NCBI RefSeq assembly: GCF_029784135.1
Contig: NC_073744.1
Location: 11,099,429-11,163,428 of the forward strand
Direction of reading: 5' to 3'
Length of the DNA stretch: 64,000 nucleotides
Source of the DNA: Toxorhynchites rutilus septentrionalis
Lineage: Eukaryota; Arthropoda; Insecta; Diptera; Culicidae
Positions 1-10,855 of the stretch are shown here, piece by piece. Position numbers and translations under genes: made by a program. The number at the start of each line of letters is the position of its first letter. The first letter of the stretch is position 1. The notes under the pieces were generated by a model. The model ran no database searches and had not been told where the DNA came from. It saw nothing but the letters and a program-made list of their open reading frames with translations.

Positions 1-332
1 AGGAGCTTGTTGACAGGAGCAAAGAGTTGATTTTATGATCTGCGCAAGTGAGTAGGCCGCTTATGAAAGTGAAAAAAGGAAATCGAATGTTGATCACGAA
101 TGGAAGCATTATGATTTGGGTTATTTTCTTAAGGAATTTTTTTCATGCGGTCCCTATCCACCACATAACAAAAAGTTTTTTTTTACAAATTGTTTAGCGA
201 ACACGATTTTTTGTGCGGTCCCTATCACCCGCACAAAAACAGGTTTGCCTGAATAACAAAAGAAGCCTACGATCAACGATGAGCGCAAACTTATCAATGA
301 CTTCTCCATAAAATAAAGACATCTGCCTTATG
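1..332. other. Non-coding left edge with a hairpin
   Basis: No gene is visible. Positions 208-218 and 229-239 form an 11-bp perfect stem (arm TTTTTGTGCGG) around a 10-base loop. A decayed relative of the same motif, sharing GCGGTCCCTAT, lies at about 147-175. The stretch is probably the 3' flank or subterminal part of the hAT relic that follows, but no terminal repeat could be defined. Confidence 0.4.
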
Positions 333-1437
333 TCATAAAGGTATTTTTTTCAGAGGTCTCATCATAATTCCGAATAACCGTTTCTGGTCAGATCTCGACC
401 GCAAATAATTCTTGATCCGTCGAACAACAAAAAAAGTTCTTTCAACGGATGCCGTTGTATTAGGTAATGTCAGTATAATTCTGGACAGCCGTTTCGGAGA
501 TGGTTTGATGCAGGTTTTGTCCAACGATAATCGGAATAATGACTATAATTTAAAAAGAACCGTCAGCTTATCACAAAGCTTCGCTTCATCGAATTTCGAG
601 TGGTATGCAATAAGCATTTTCAAATTCCCAGTAGGTAATGGGACATCGAAGTCGGCAATTTTTTGTGATTCAACAAAGCGACGAATTTGTATTCATCTAG
701 TTCCTTAAACCGTTTCGTCATTTCGTCAATAATTTTGTCTGTAATCGATTCATATAAACGACGACAATTGATGACGTTACTGTCAATCATAGTTTCGCCA
801 GATACACCAATTGCATCTTTGAGCGCACTATCGGAATGATGATCTGCTTTGAGCTCCTCTAGCAAGCCTTGACGATACGCACAGATTCTACTACGTCTAA
901 TTCCTTTCTTTGGCAAAATTTGATAAAGAACATCCGTATGTGCAAAAATACTCGAAAAAAGTTTTAGCAAGTATACAATGTTGAACTCAAGCATGAATGC
1001 GTGAGTACCTCTGGATGTAGTAAAAGTTACAGCATCAAAGACACTGTCGCCAAGGTAAATCTCTCCCAAACATTCATTGATAGGTGCATAATTCAAATCA
1101 TCTATTTTTGCAAACATTTGGTATTTTGGTCTCCATAAATTGCATCAATGTCTCGCTGCGTTTTGACGACTGCGAGAAAAATACCGCAAGAGATGAGATC
1201 GTATTGATAAGCCTTGACGTTTTCTTGTTATTTGTGCACGAATGGAGCAAAACCAAGTTCAATACGTGTGCGCGACAGTGAATATATCCAGTGAATAACC
1301 AATGTTTGCACATCAGATTTATCTCCGGACATTACAGTAGCGCAATCATAGCTCTGAGCCACAATTCTGTCATCATTAAGACCAAAGTACGCAGCTATTT
1401 CATCCACATGTCCGTCCAATGCAGTGGAGGTTTTGAA
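333..1437 (-). pseudogene. hAT-family transposase relic (DUF4371/ZMYM1-like), 5'-truncated
   Basis: Four minus-strand open pieces in shifting frames read as one decayed transposase. From the 5' side: 1419-1228 has AQSYDCATVMSGDKS; 1313-1098 has YIHCRAHVLNLVL; 1117-620 is the long middle part (165 codons); 524-333 ends with LPNTTASVERTF and RRIKNYLRSR. The last piece is the C-terminal hAT dimerisation region, and the first two match the part of hAT/ZMYM1-type proteins around the SYDGA and C-x2-H motifs. The family catalyses cut-and-paste transposition, but here frameshifts and the lost N-terminal half (BED finger and first catalytic Asp region) make it non-functional. It ends abruptly at about 1437, where a tiny retroposon is inserted. 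The family call is firm; the exact subfamily is inferred. Confidence 0.8.
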
Positions 1438-1446
1438 ACGTAAGCA

Positions 1447-1506
1447 ATGATGATGATGATGATGGATTAAAGAGACTTTAAACTCTGGGAGTTCATTCGT
1501 CTCTAC
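1447..1506 (-). mobile_element. 60-bp retroposon stub with hairpin tail
   Basis: Read on the minus strand it is GAGACGAATGAACT, five bases, AGTTTAAAGTCTCT, then a (CAT)n tail. It is flanked by a 9-bp target duplication ACGTAAGCA at 1438-1446 and 1507-1515. The arms GAGAC/GTCTC and AACT/AGTT can pair, giving a 3' hairpin. Sister copies lie at 9952, 18150, 21161 and 36144. This is a severely 5'-truncated insertion of a LINE- or SINE-type element whose 3' end is the conserved hairpin. Confidence 0.7.
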
Positions 1507-1515
1507 ACGTAAGCA

Positions 1516-2469
1516 GACATACGTGTACTATATGTACCGGGTTCAAGTTGTCGAATGAACAAAATCGATAAAAACGCTCGAATTGAAACCACACATCAAC
1601 GAAGAATACCACCACATCCACAGAAATCATGAATGAGTTGGTTCGTTTGTTCTATTTGTATCATGCTCGCTCGGGGTGTTTGGTGCTGTGTACTCTCGCG
1701 GTCTAGTGCCCTCTCTCAAATTTTAATAACGTCAGGAATAGGAAGAGAAACAGAAAGGGAAACGATGACAACTACGAACAAACACGGAAGAATGGTGGTG
1801 TGTATTTTCCATCGTTTGCATCGGTTTTGTTCAGTAGAAATATTGAACCGAAAACGTCATTTTTACGCAAGGCGGCGCATTAGTTGTAGTGGTCGTTTCA
1901 TACGTAGTTGACTGTGTTTGGATGACGGCGGGTTCAGATGAATGGTTTGAACCCGGTAGTCATTACTGCTTATTTCGTAGCGTTAAAGCTGTGTTGCGCG
2001 CGGGTTGGGGCGTATTCAAATGTAATTATCAGATTATATTCTTCACGGTGGGTTTGAGTTCCACCAAAATAGAAAATATAATAAGGATATTCGGGATAAC
2101 ATGGAAATCACAAAAAAAATTACCTTCGATAGTTCCTCATACATGTTACAAATGTGAAATAATATACATTTTATTCTGAGATTGTCTACCTGTCCTATGA
2201 ACAGTTTGAACAGGCGGACGAGACGCCTCTGCAAGAAACATAAAAATAATGGAACCTAAAATATTTTAAATATGATTATGTAGTTTTTAAAACTCATCTC
2301 TTTCAAAAGTTGGTGCATAAAAATCAAACTCTTTTAGAAGAATTTATTATATAGTTAGTGCTTTTTTTTCCCTGTTGGGTGTGAACCACTGCGTCCATTA
2401 TTTTGAACTACTGCGGTATAAATATAATATTATAATATATAATTAGTGCTTATTCAAATAACGTTTCCA
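1516..2469. other. No recognised gene
   Basis: Short open frames on both strands show no domain and no matching splice signals. The sequence around 2360-2420 (a GTGAACCACTGCGTCCATTATTTTGAAC-like stretch) recurs at 50090-50130 just before element A3, so at least this part is repetitive. Otherwise nothing is supported. Confidence 0.4.
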
Positions 2470-2655
2470 TTTTTCTTCTAAAACTAGATTTGAAATTTGA
2501 TTCTCTGACGCATAAACATATGTTGAATTCAATAGAATTAAAAATTGTTTCATTCGATCAATAATTTAACCAATACAAACAAATGCTTACTAAGACAACA
2601 GTAGTCCCACGTCAACCTTGCAGTTATATCATAGATATAACCTAGGTAGTGCGGA
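2470..2655 (+). mobile_element. 3' end of a palindrome-ended (Helentron-like) element
   Basis: TAGTCCCACGTCA at 2602-2614 is followed by CCTTGC and an imperfect hairpin at about 2622-2643 (AGTTATATC / GATATAACC). This is the 3' terminus shared with elements at 10808-10850, 25490-25536, 26630-26676 and 33800-33849. About 130 bp upstream also aligns with 10670-10800 (shared ATTGAATT and CAATACAAAC words). No 5' terminus was found, so it is a fragment. Confidence 0.6.
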
Positions 2656-2889
2656 CTGAATCAAAACGGCTGTCAAAAAAGATCCAATTGAAATGTCAAA
2701 ACAGATCCAACGATCAGGAGTGTTATTTTTCTTATGATAATCAACACTATAAAAAAGGTATTGTTATCAAAGGCAAAAATAATTAAACTTATAAAATGAA
2801 TGAACTACATTTTCCGTCAATTGTTCAATTGATCATTGCATCTCTGAAAGAACATCTCATAATGCAAGGTATCAAAACCTGACAGGATA

Positions 2890-3418
2890 TCAACAACCTG
2901 CAAAAGCAAAATTCAACATTGGCGAATTTCGATACATGAATACATAGCAAAAGTGAAATGTTTTTTTTTCTAACGTCGGTGAAAACAGCCTTGCTAGTGA
3001 AGCTGACCGAATGGAATCTGCGTAATTATGATCCGCTAGTGCTGGTGATGAATATAACGGTGAAGCAATCTGCACTTTTTGTTGATGATGGACGTAATCC
3101 TCCAAGTCAAATGGCGGTTTAATTGTTGGGAAGGCATTACAGTTTCTCACGAGGTTTCCTTTCCAGTTGAAACGAAACGATGTTTTTCTAACATAAAACG
3201 ATCCTGAAAATATGTATGAAAGGTTTGCTACACTTGGTTTTCAATAATTCAAACATCGTACTTACTCCACAGATACGGGAACCCTTATTCGGAACTAGTT
3301 TGTTGTCTCCGCAAAAATCGACCCAGCGCGTCTGTAAAAACGTTTCCGAAGGTGTACGATAAAAGCTTACACAAACAATTTCACTCGTATTCGGGCAGCC
3401 TTTCACTGAGCAACGCAT
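2890..3418 (-). pseudogene. THAP-domain protein relic, two exons
   Basis: Exon 1 (3418-3266) starts with ATG and encodes MRCSVKGC, a Trp at residue 32 and RICG, then a consensus donor GTAAGT. The intron ends in TTTTCAG, and exon 2 begins at 3203. Together they give the THAP zinc-finger pattern: C-x4-C near the N-terminus, W, C-x2-H and the closing AVPTI-like motif (here NAFPTI). THAP domains bind DNA and occur in P-element transposases and host regulators. Two lesions are visible. The second zinc-ligand pair reads CGDR instead of C-x2-H, so the His is now Arg (CAT to CGT). A one-base loss after GKET shifts the frame before LVRNCNAFPTI. The tail after the domain is open to 2890 but shows no known fold. 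It lies outside element A1. Confidence 0.75.
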
Positions 3419-4943
3419 TTCCTATGTCCACTTTCCCTAATATGATGTTTTTCCGAACGAAATAAAAACAAACGAAGTCACAGTCACGTGAATGTTTACT
3501 CCTGCGATTTGAAAATATTCGATAAAAATTATAGGAGGTTGTGTCCAAGATACGACCGCATTGTTGACGTAGAACTACGCTGTTATTTTACATAAGTCGC
3601 TCGTTTATACCTTGGGATATTATCATATAATGCTGTGAAATTTTAGAAACAACTGCTTAGTAGAATAATCACTGTGGTTTTTTCGTTGTAGAATCAGTTG
3701 AGGATAATTGATTGATGATTCATTCTTGCCCTCGCAAAACAATACGCTAGTTGATCGTATGTCGCAATTTATTTCATGTCAATGCATTGAAAATTTACCT
3801 CGAACGCGCCAAAGCGCCAAACAAGCATTCGCCATAGCATGCATACAGAGCCATACATTGGTGGCTTGAAACTACTGGGAATATAAACACTTCTCATCAT
3901 TTTGCGCTATTCTCAAAAGAAACGCTCCTGTTTATATTAGTGGCCTCGAAAAAAAGTTGCATTACTTTCTCATGCTCGAGAGAAGCGCAGCTGTCACCCT
4001 AAGTGGAGGAAGTTTTGTTACTGGCAAGCGAAACCTAATCAAATACAAAATTCCAGAACGACATTCACTTTCTTGGTGACTAAACAAGCGAAATAAACTC
4101 TTTTTGTTAATAACAACCTCGAAAACAGTAGCAATGCTTCATTATGATCAATATTAGCGCAAATGCAATCCTAGTTGAAGGCAGTTTTGCGACTGGCACG
4201 CGAACCCAAATAACTTATAACATTCCAGTAAGACATTCAAGATGCTTGGTATCCCCCAAATAATTTTTTGGTGCACCAATGGCATCAATAATCTGTCTGT
4301 CAAACCTGCGTCTCTCTAATCATACTGCCATTATTTGTTATGGACAAGGTCGTACTAGATTGGTGGAGCAAAATCATATCGCTAGAAGTGTGCATGCAAG
4401 TATGAAATTCCAGATAATTAATAATTGAAAAACTAATTCAATCGAATATTAACGAAAATGTGTAAAAATAATTATGATTATGTAGCAAAACACTTGCAAT
4501 AGGTAATCGATTCAGCTCTCACTTTATGAAGCGTCTCATATGTATAGAACTGAACATTTATTTCGATATATCGTTCCACCCATCAAGCATATTTTGTTCC
4601 ACCTGTCTGATGTATGTAGTGTCTCTCATCAAAGCAACGCGATTTTCGCAGCCAAAGCTTGGAGAGCAAAGTACGTAGAATAGAAGGTAAGTGATATTAC
4701 CTGTGTATACACACGGAGCGCGCACACAAAGAAGATAGTAATAAACAATCCTCAATTTGTTCGATGTTCGGAAGATTTTGCAATATTTCTTGTTTTGAAA
4801 AGTTCAAAAAATCGTAAAAAGTGACCAAATCGTTGGTCGAGCCGACGATAATCACGATAGTGTACCGCATTTTCACTGCAGGTAAGGTTTGATGTGATTT
4901 TTTATCGATTCCATACTGAACAGTGTTTGTTTACTCCAGCAAT

Positions 4944-5367
4944 ATGTCGAAGTGCAACGTCCCGCGATGCCGGAGCTGAAAAATTTTGAAGAAAATCGGA
5001 TAACTTTCCACCATTTTCCGACCAACAAATTGTTGAGACGGAAATGGTTAAACTTTTTCGAATACAAAAGCTCGTTCGATACGCGAAACATATTTGTTTG
5101 TTCGCTTCATTTTTCGCCGGATTCTTTTGGGGATACTGTTTTAACCTATAATCAGCAAAGAAGACGTCTTCGTACTGGAGGTAAGTGTGTTTTTTATATA
5201 AATGGTGATGAGATAAACTAATCGGAGATGTTTTCAGCTGTTCCATGCATTTGCTTCTTGGATCTTCCAAAACGTTCCGTTTCAATGGTTTCACACGAAA
5301 TTCCAAATTTATACATTCACTTCTTGCGAAAGTGCAAAATATTTATTTGCAATCACTTCGGAAGATG
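4944..5367 (+). pseudogene. THAP-domain gene relic, two exons
   Basis: ATG at 4944 opens MSKCNVPRCRS, whose C-x4-C is the N-terminal zinc pair of a THAP domain, then hits TGA at 4977. One frame over, the reading continues from 4976 with LKNFEENRITFHHFP, RKW and VCSLHF, which supplies the C-x2-H pair. A donor GTAAGT lies at about 5181. An acceptor TTTTCAG at 5232-5238 joins to AVPCI, the closing motif, and the frame ends at TGA near 5367. The zinc ligands and the FHHFP and AVPxI motifs are all present, so a single small indel near 4976 separates this from an intact domain. It is more complete than the 2890-3418 relic. The downstream part is short, so this may be only the finger of a P-type transposase. 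Confidence 0.7.
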
Positions 5368-5969
5368 ATCCGGGATGGAGAAAATGTTTTCCTCGTTTTC
5401 CAGAAACGCCAATTTGGTCCCTTAAGTGGCCCCACTACGGCTGAACACTCCAAACTGAGACCAATGAAAGCGTCGCGATGATTCATGATGGATGCTTTAA
5501 TGAAAGACAAAAAAATCAGCAGTGTTCATCTTTCATCATATTATCAAATTGCGGGAACGACACTGCTTCGATATAACCTCTCCACACATTTGTTCATCGT
5601 TTTTTGCGTTATATTTATAATACAGATGCGATAATTTCACTGTTTTTAATTTTAAAATGATTAACTGTTGTTTCATCCCCTGGAAACATATTTTGAGACA
5701 GTTCTTTTGTTACAATTTAAAAAAATTCAAAAATGTTCGAATTTATATGAATTCAATCGATGGTTTATTACAATTTTTTGCTTTTTTTCTTTGCCTACCA
5801 CTACTTGAACAAAGCAGGGAGGAGACTACCTTCTATTCTACGTACTTTGCTTGGAGAGTTCTATCTTTTTTCGCGATGTCATGGGTGATTTCGCGCTTTG
5901 CTCTGATTGGTTGACGAACAAAAATCGTTATTGAAGAAAAAAATCGCGCTCATTGTGAAGGATTGTAAA

Positions 5970-6249
5970 TCCGGCATAACACTCATCGATCAAATTCGCT
6001 GATGTGTTTGTCAAGAGCGGGGGGAGCTTGATTTTGGTTGCTGCCTGGGTAACGGCGTTTACATTTTCGACCGACACGCCAAAATCGCCTACTTCGCTGT
6101 GGTTCGATGCGGTGTCACACTTGCGAAGGCACTCACTGCACCAGCATCGCGTGCATCATTAAATGACGCTTGCCTCGAAATTTTATTGCCCCTGGCAATT
6201 CGTTCGTTTTTCGCAGGGCTCGACCTGCCTTCCTCTTCTTCTAGCTCAT
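5970..6249 (-). pseudogene. Broken A-family ORF in element A1
   Basis: This is the counterpart of the reading frames at 17506-17153 and 50739-51155. ATG at 6249-6247 is followed by AGC and TAG, so it stops at codon 3 where the sisters have Lys. Further indels follow. The region still contains the VENVNAVTQAATKIKLPP coding block. It lies in sense orientation relative to the element ends. See the A2 and A3 entries for what the protein may be. Confidence 0.6.
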
Positions 6250-7058
6250 CACACACTACGTGAAGCGTCCAATTTATGATGCGGAAAGAAAAACACACGA
6301 TACGAATAACGCGCGAAAAACGAACAGAAAAACCAAACGACGATATCCAAGTTGGATTACCACTGGTGGGGTCCAATTTTAGATCGAAGCGCAGCGAAAG
6401 CAAAGTGAACTGGATTGCTCAACAGTCCGATGCCGAATGAAAGTTTGCCTCAGCGAGATCCACTGTTTATACTCCAGGCAAGTATTCCCCTCCATTCTTC
6501 TACTTTTCCTTTGTTCACGGAGACTTTAAATCCTACGATTTCCCCTCCGTTGGTCGTCGATAAGTTGCTCGTTATTGACAGATCTGTTCGGGAAAGCACA
6601 CAAATGGACAGAACAAATGCATGGGAAAATGGAAACGCTAAAGTTTTCATGTAATTTAACCATTTTCAAATGAGGGGATTCTAATGTATAATATATCAAA
6701 CAAATCTTACGGAATTTTCGATTCGTTTAGTATGTAAATCGCCAACATCCGTTCACGGCAAAAATAGTTATTAACGTTAACTTTATTTCATAGAAACGTG
6801 ACCTGTTTTCTGATTTGGCACCCTTAATGAAAGACGTAGTTCTACGTCAAAAAGTGGAACGAAGAGTTGCCAGATGATTTTTAAAAAAGGTCTGTAAAAA
6901 TATGTGAAAGTCTGTTAAAAATGTGAAAATGTCTGTAAAAATGTGCGGATCTGTAGAAATGTCTTTTAACGTTAATTTTCACAAGATTCATTAATACTTT
7001 ATACATCGCGATGCACGTAAGATTGTCTTTTGTATATTATTATATATTTTGTATATGT

Positions 7059-7598
7059 ATATACAGCCGTTCCATGCCAAACCGATATAGTGGTTCTCAG
7101 ATTGCAATGAAAAGTGGTGGTTTTGTTCTTTATCGCAAAACATTAGACCCATATTTTTTATTTTTTCGTTGGGGTGACCATTTCCATTTTAGTGTGGTCC
7201 GAAATATCTTTTTCCCATTTTTTCCCAAAACTGACATTTTCAAAAATTCTTTAGAACCACTGAATAGGTTTAGATTATCGACATATCTAATTGAAGCCAA
7301 TGAGCTAGCTTTTTATTGAAAAATATTGAGCTAGCAAAAAAAAATAATTTCATTTCCGTAATTTCGTTTAATTTCATTTCGTATCGATTGTAGTTGTTTT
7401 TCATTGTTTTCATTGGCGCTATATTTTTTGATATTTTTCTTGAAAGCTGAGGACGTTTTACATGACATATCTCGATTTCAGAGATGCTATTTTTTTCGTT
7501 TTTGAGATATGATTTTTCAAAGTTAATCGGTGATTCGAAAAATCATTTTGCGCCTTGATAACCACTATATCGCATTCACATGGAATGGCTGTATATAT
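7059..7598. mobile_element. MITE with about 38-bp inverted ends (family F)
   Basis: The left end (about 7059-7100, containing CAGCCGTTCCATGCC and GATATAGTGGTT) is the inverted match of the right end (about 7558-7598). The interior is AT-rich and carries words repeated at 7599-7858, 10856-11480, 15236-15604, 16515-16680 and 22258-22640. It has no coding capacity. The small ORF at 7011-7319 is AT-rich chance coding. Confidence 0.65.
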
Positions 7599-7858
7599 AT
7601 TTCCAGATTTTCGTGAAAAGTGGTTGATTTATCCTTTATCGCAAAACATTTGACCCGTATGTTTCCATTTTTTCATTATGGTGCTAATTTATATTTTAGG
7701 GTGGTCCGAAAAATTCATTTTTTCGCTTTTTTTCTCCAAAAATGACTTTTTCGAAAATTCATAACTTTCGAACTGCAGAACCGATTTGGATGATCGAAAT
7801 ATCAAATTAAATACAATTAGATGGTATTTTTTAGAAAAACACTTGCAAAAAAATTGAT
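7599..7858 (+). mobile_element. Family F MITE, left part, split by a LINE
   Basis: This repeats the order of words of 15260-15540, including TCGCAAAACATT, GACCCGTAT and GGTGGTCCGAAAAATTCAT. The sequence resumes at about 9426-9517 (GATTTTGTTTTTGTAATTATT, then AGAGGGCGC), so the LINE at 7859-9425 landed inside this MITE. Confidence 0.6.
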
Positions 7859-9425
7859 TGTTTTTTTTTATATAAATCGTTTATTTTTACAGGCTCAGTT
7901 ACATTAGTTTAAAGGAGCCGAATTCTTAAATATATGTTTTAAAACTATACATAAATAATTTTCCCAACACTATGGTTAGTAAGGTGGAAAACCGATTACT
8001 CGCGGTTTACTCAAGTTTAGAGGGTGACATCTTTCAGGAAAGGGATGGGATATAAGGGAATTGTTACAATGTTGATGATCACACTCGATTCTTAAATCTA
8101 TTCGTATATCTTTTGTATATTTACATTTCAACTTATTTTACTGTTTATACCAAGGGGGCCAATCGCTCGCAATGGATGAAAAGGAGGGTATAAGGACATA
8201 GGTACAATCACACACGAAGATCGATAGCTTTAAGGAAAACATATATTTGGGTCATGTAATCAAGGTCTAACCGAGCCAACACATCTCTCACCGGCACATT
8301 GGGCTGTCTTCCTCGGGCCCGAAGGGAGTTTTCTAAATTCGATCTGGCGACAAGATACACCTCGCACGACCAAACACCATGCTCGATGTCGTGATAACCT
8401 TGACCACAGACGCAGAGATTGTTGCTGGCAAGATTGAAACGAAAGAGAAGCGCATCTAACGAACAGTGATTGGACATGAGTCGGGAGAAGGTGCGAATAA
8501 AGTCCCGACTCAAGTCCAGACTTTTGAACCACGGTTTGAGACTAACCTTAGGGATAATTGAGTGAAACCACCGGCCCAATTCATCTTCGTTCCATTTGCG
8601 TTGCCAGTTAACGATGGTATTTTTACGAACTAAAGAATAAAATTCATTGAAGGCGATTTGACGCTGATAAATTTCGCCTTCAATTGCACCTACCTTTGCT
8701 ACCTTTGCGCCCTCTCATTACCCGGAATTGAGCAATGTGAAGGGACCCAGACAAAGGTAATGACATAACAGCGTCTGGATAAAGCACTCAAAATTTCTCG
8801 TATTCTCTCAAGGAAGTACGGCGAGTGCTTTTCCGGCCTCACTGAACGGATAGCTTCGACAGAGCTAAGACTATCCGTTACAATGTAATAGTGTTCAACA
8901 GGTCGTGAGGCGACGCTGTTCAGCGCCCAGTATATCGCTGCCAATTCAGCAATATACACTGAGAAAGGATTCTGAAGACTGTGGGAGGTGCTAAAAATTT
9001 CGTTGAACACTCCAAATCCTGTGGACTCATTCATAGAGGACCCATCAGTAAAGTACATATTATCACAATTAATACCCCCATACTTTGAATCGAAGATCGT
9101 TGGAGCGATCCTCGATCGTTGATAATCTGAATATCCATGGATATCCTGCTTCATGGACAGATCAAAATGCACAGAGGAATTGATGTAGTCAGGAAAACAA
9201 ACACGGTTGGGAATATACGAAGAAGGATCAACCTGCATGGAGACGAATTCATGATATGAGCTCATGAATCCAGAATGAAAATTTAGCTCGATCAGCTACT
9301 CAAAATTTCCGATCACCAATGGGTTCATAACCTTACACCGGATGAGGAACCGAAGAGATAATAAATTGAAGCGATCTTTTAGTGGGATTACGCCTGCCAA
9401 AACCTCGAGACTCATGGTATGCATT
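7859..9425 (-). pseudogene. I-like LINE, 3' part with RNase H, 5'-truncated
   Basis: Coding runs on the minus strand from 9417 to 8208. The first part (LEVLAGVIPLKDRFNLLSL) precedes a TAG in place of a sense codon near 9295. The 9265-8699 frame holds an RNase H domain: FTDGSS with the first catalytic Asp, ELAAIYWAL with Glu, VTDSLSSVEA with Asp and WVPSHCSIPGNERA with the fourth site. A frameshift near 8699 leads to a C-terminal part (8579-8208) with CVCGQGYHDIEHGVWSC, a Cys/His cluster. RNase H after the reverse transcriptase is typical of I-clade (MosquI-like) and LOA-clade LINEs. The RT itself is missing through 5' truncation, and 350 bp of 3' UTR follow down to 7859. It is dead: nonsense codon, frameshift and truncation. 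Confidence 0.8.
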
Positions 9426-9799
9426 GAGGGGATTTTGTTTTTGTAATTATTGATTGTATTTGATTTTTGATGTTCTCATGGCTTCAGACTAGAGGGCGCT
9501 TTATTTTTTTATATTTTTTTTGACGTGGGACTACGTCTAACCGGAATATATGGAGGGTAAAATGAAAAACTAAACACAGAATATGCAGGAAAAAATGAAA
9601 GATTTCGAATGCTTATAGCTCGAACATTTCGTACTGGATAGGAGAGATGTTTGCATCACTTGATAGGGAATATTTCTACGCATCTATCAAAAGCAAATAA
9701 CAAAATGTTGTTTTTCATTAGATAAACAATTGAATAACTGTAAAATATTAGGCGTTATCTAAACGCCCTAACTGCATCGTTTTGATTGGCCCGATTTAC

Positions 9800-10390
9800 G
9801 GTTTCCCTAACACAGCCATCAAAACCAAGCAGCCTTGGGGAAATCGGCATTGCAAATACATGAAAGTAGGGGGACTTTTGTTCTCATGGAAAAATGTTCC
9901 CTAACACAGACTTTAAAACCAACCGAAATCGGCATTGCAAACACACGAAAGAGCCTAGAGGCGAGTGAACTGAAAAGTTTAAACCCTCTTAAAGCCAAAA
10001 AGAAGAAAAAGAACACACGTAAGTAGGGGGAGCTTTTGTTCCCACCGAAATGTGTTCCCTAATAGAGATTTCTAAACCAAGGTGCCTGGAAAAATCGGTA
10101 TTTCAAATTCATGCAAGTCGGAATGGACTGGAATGTGTTTCCCTAACACAGACTTCAAATCCATGAAGCGTGAGGAAATCGGCATTGCGAATTCATACAA
10201 ATCGGGGGTATTTTTGTTCCGATTGAAATGTGTTTCCCTAACACAGACTTCAAAACCGAGGTTTCTGGGGAAATCGGCTCTGCAAATAAATGCAAACTGC
10301 GAGTACTTTTGTCCTCGCTTGCCTTTGTGCAGAGTGGAATATGTCTGTCCTAACATGATCTTCTAAACTCAGGAACCTGGGAAAATCGTG
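9800..10390 (+). repeat. Minisatellite, period about 90-95 bp
   Basis: Units begin near 9805, 9899, 10057, 10141, 10235 and 10347. Each contains CCCTAACACAGACTT, AAAACC and AAATCGGCATTGCAAA. One unit is split by the retroposon at 9952-10011. The same unit in inverse orientation occurs at 60040-60370. It is not a CRISPR array: the repeat is the whole unit, with no unique spacers. Confidence 0.75.
9952..10011 (+). mobile_element. 60-bp retroposon stub with hairpin tail
   Basis: It contains GAGGCGAGTGAACT, a short gap, AGTTTAAACCCTCTT and an A/G-rich tail. It is flanked by AACACACGAAAG (9940-9951) and AACACACGTAAG (10012-10023), a 12-bp target duplication with one difference. It inserted within a minisatellite unit. 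Confidence 0.65.
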
Positions 10391-10855
10391 CAGCCACTAG
10401 AAGCGAATGAACTTCCCAGTTTCAAGCAAATTCGAGATTCGAGAAGTATGTACACTTTTGGGATGTAAACTTCAGAGGGAAACGTAAAATAAAATAATCG
10501 TTTGATAATTTTTTTTTGTCTTTATTGGAAAGATTTTCAGCCTTAGGCTGGTTCATCAAACGTTTGATAATTCTTCCGTACATATATTTTGTTCTAGTCA
10601 TCATACCAAACGTAAAAGGTCCGTCATTAAATTTACTTGTAACGAAGAACAATCAATCACAATAAATGAATTGACTTTACACGGCATTTGTTCATTTTTT
10701 TCACTCACAGAGCAAATATATTGAACTCAATTGAATTTGGAAACTGTTTCATTCAATCAAGAATTTAATCAATACAAACGAATGATTGCTAAGCTAAGGT
10801 AGTTCCACGTGAACCTTGCGGTTATATCATAGATATAACCCACTAATTTTTTTTT

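Larger units (their letters stand above)
3526..6852 (-). mobile_element. Element A1: palindrome-ended element (Helentron-like), enlarged copy
   Basis: Oriented on the minus strand. The 5' end is oligo-T plus the palindrome GACGTAGNNCTACGTC (6833-6848). The 3' end is TAGTTCTACGTCA at about 3562-3574 followed by a spacer ending TATAATTTT (3526). Both ends and the flanking interior match A2 (15948-18102) and A3 (50137-52164). Between about 4260 and 5940 A1 holds 1.7 kb absent from A2 and A3, where only about 170 bp lies; this extra part contains a THAP relic on the opposite strand. The sense-strand ORF carried by the family is broken here. Confidence 0.7.
9518..10855 (+). mobile_element. Palindrome-ended element (Helentron-like) with internal minisatellite
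   Basis: The 5' end is oligo-T plus GACGTGGGACTACGTC at 9522-9537; the first 240 bp match the 5' part of C elements. The 3' end is TAGTTCCACGTGA near 10799, then CCTTGC and the hairpin GGTTATATC/GATATAACC at 10820-10840, then oligo-T at 10847. Between them lie a minisatellite (9800-10390) and a retroposon stub. A similar arrangement occurs in B6. Treating the two ends as one element is an inference from order and orientation. Confidence 0.5.

Noticed and set aside
4873..5306. Minus-strand frames of 72 and 134 codons
   Set aside because: Shadows of the plus-strand THAP relic, which has the zinc-ligand pattern and splice sites.
9800..10390. Regular repeats that could suggest a CRISPR array
   Set aside because: Eukaryotic minisatellite: the whole unit repeats and there are no unique spacers or cas genes.
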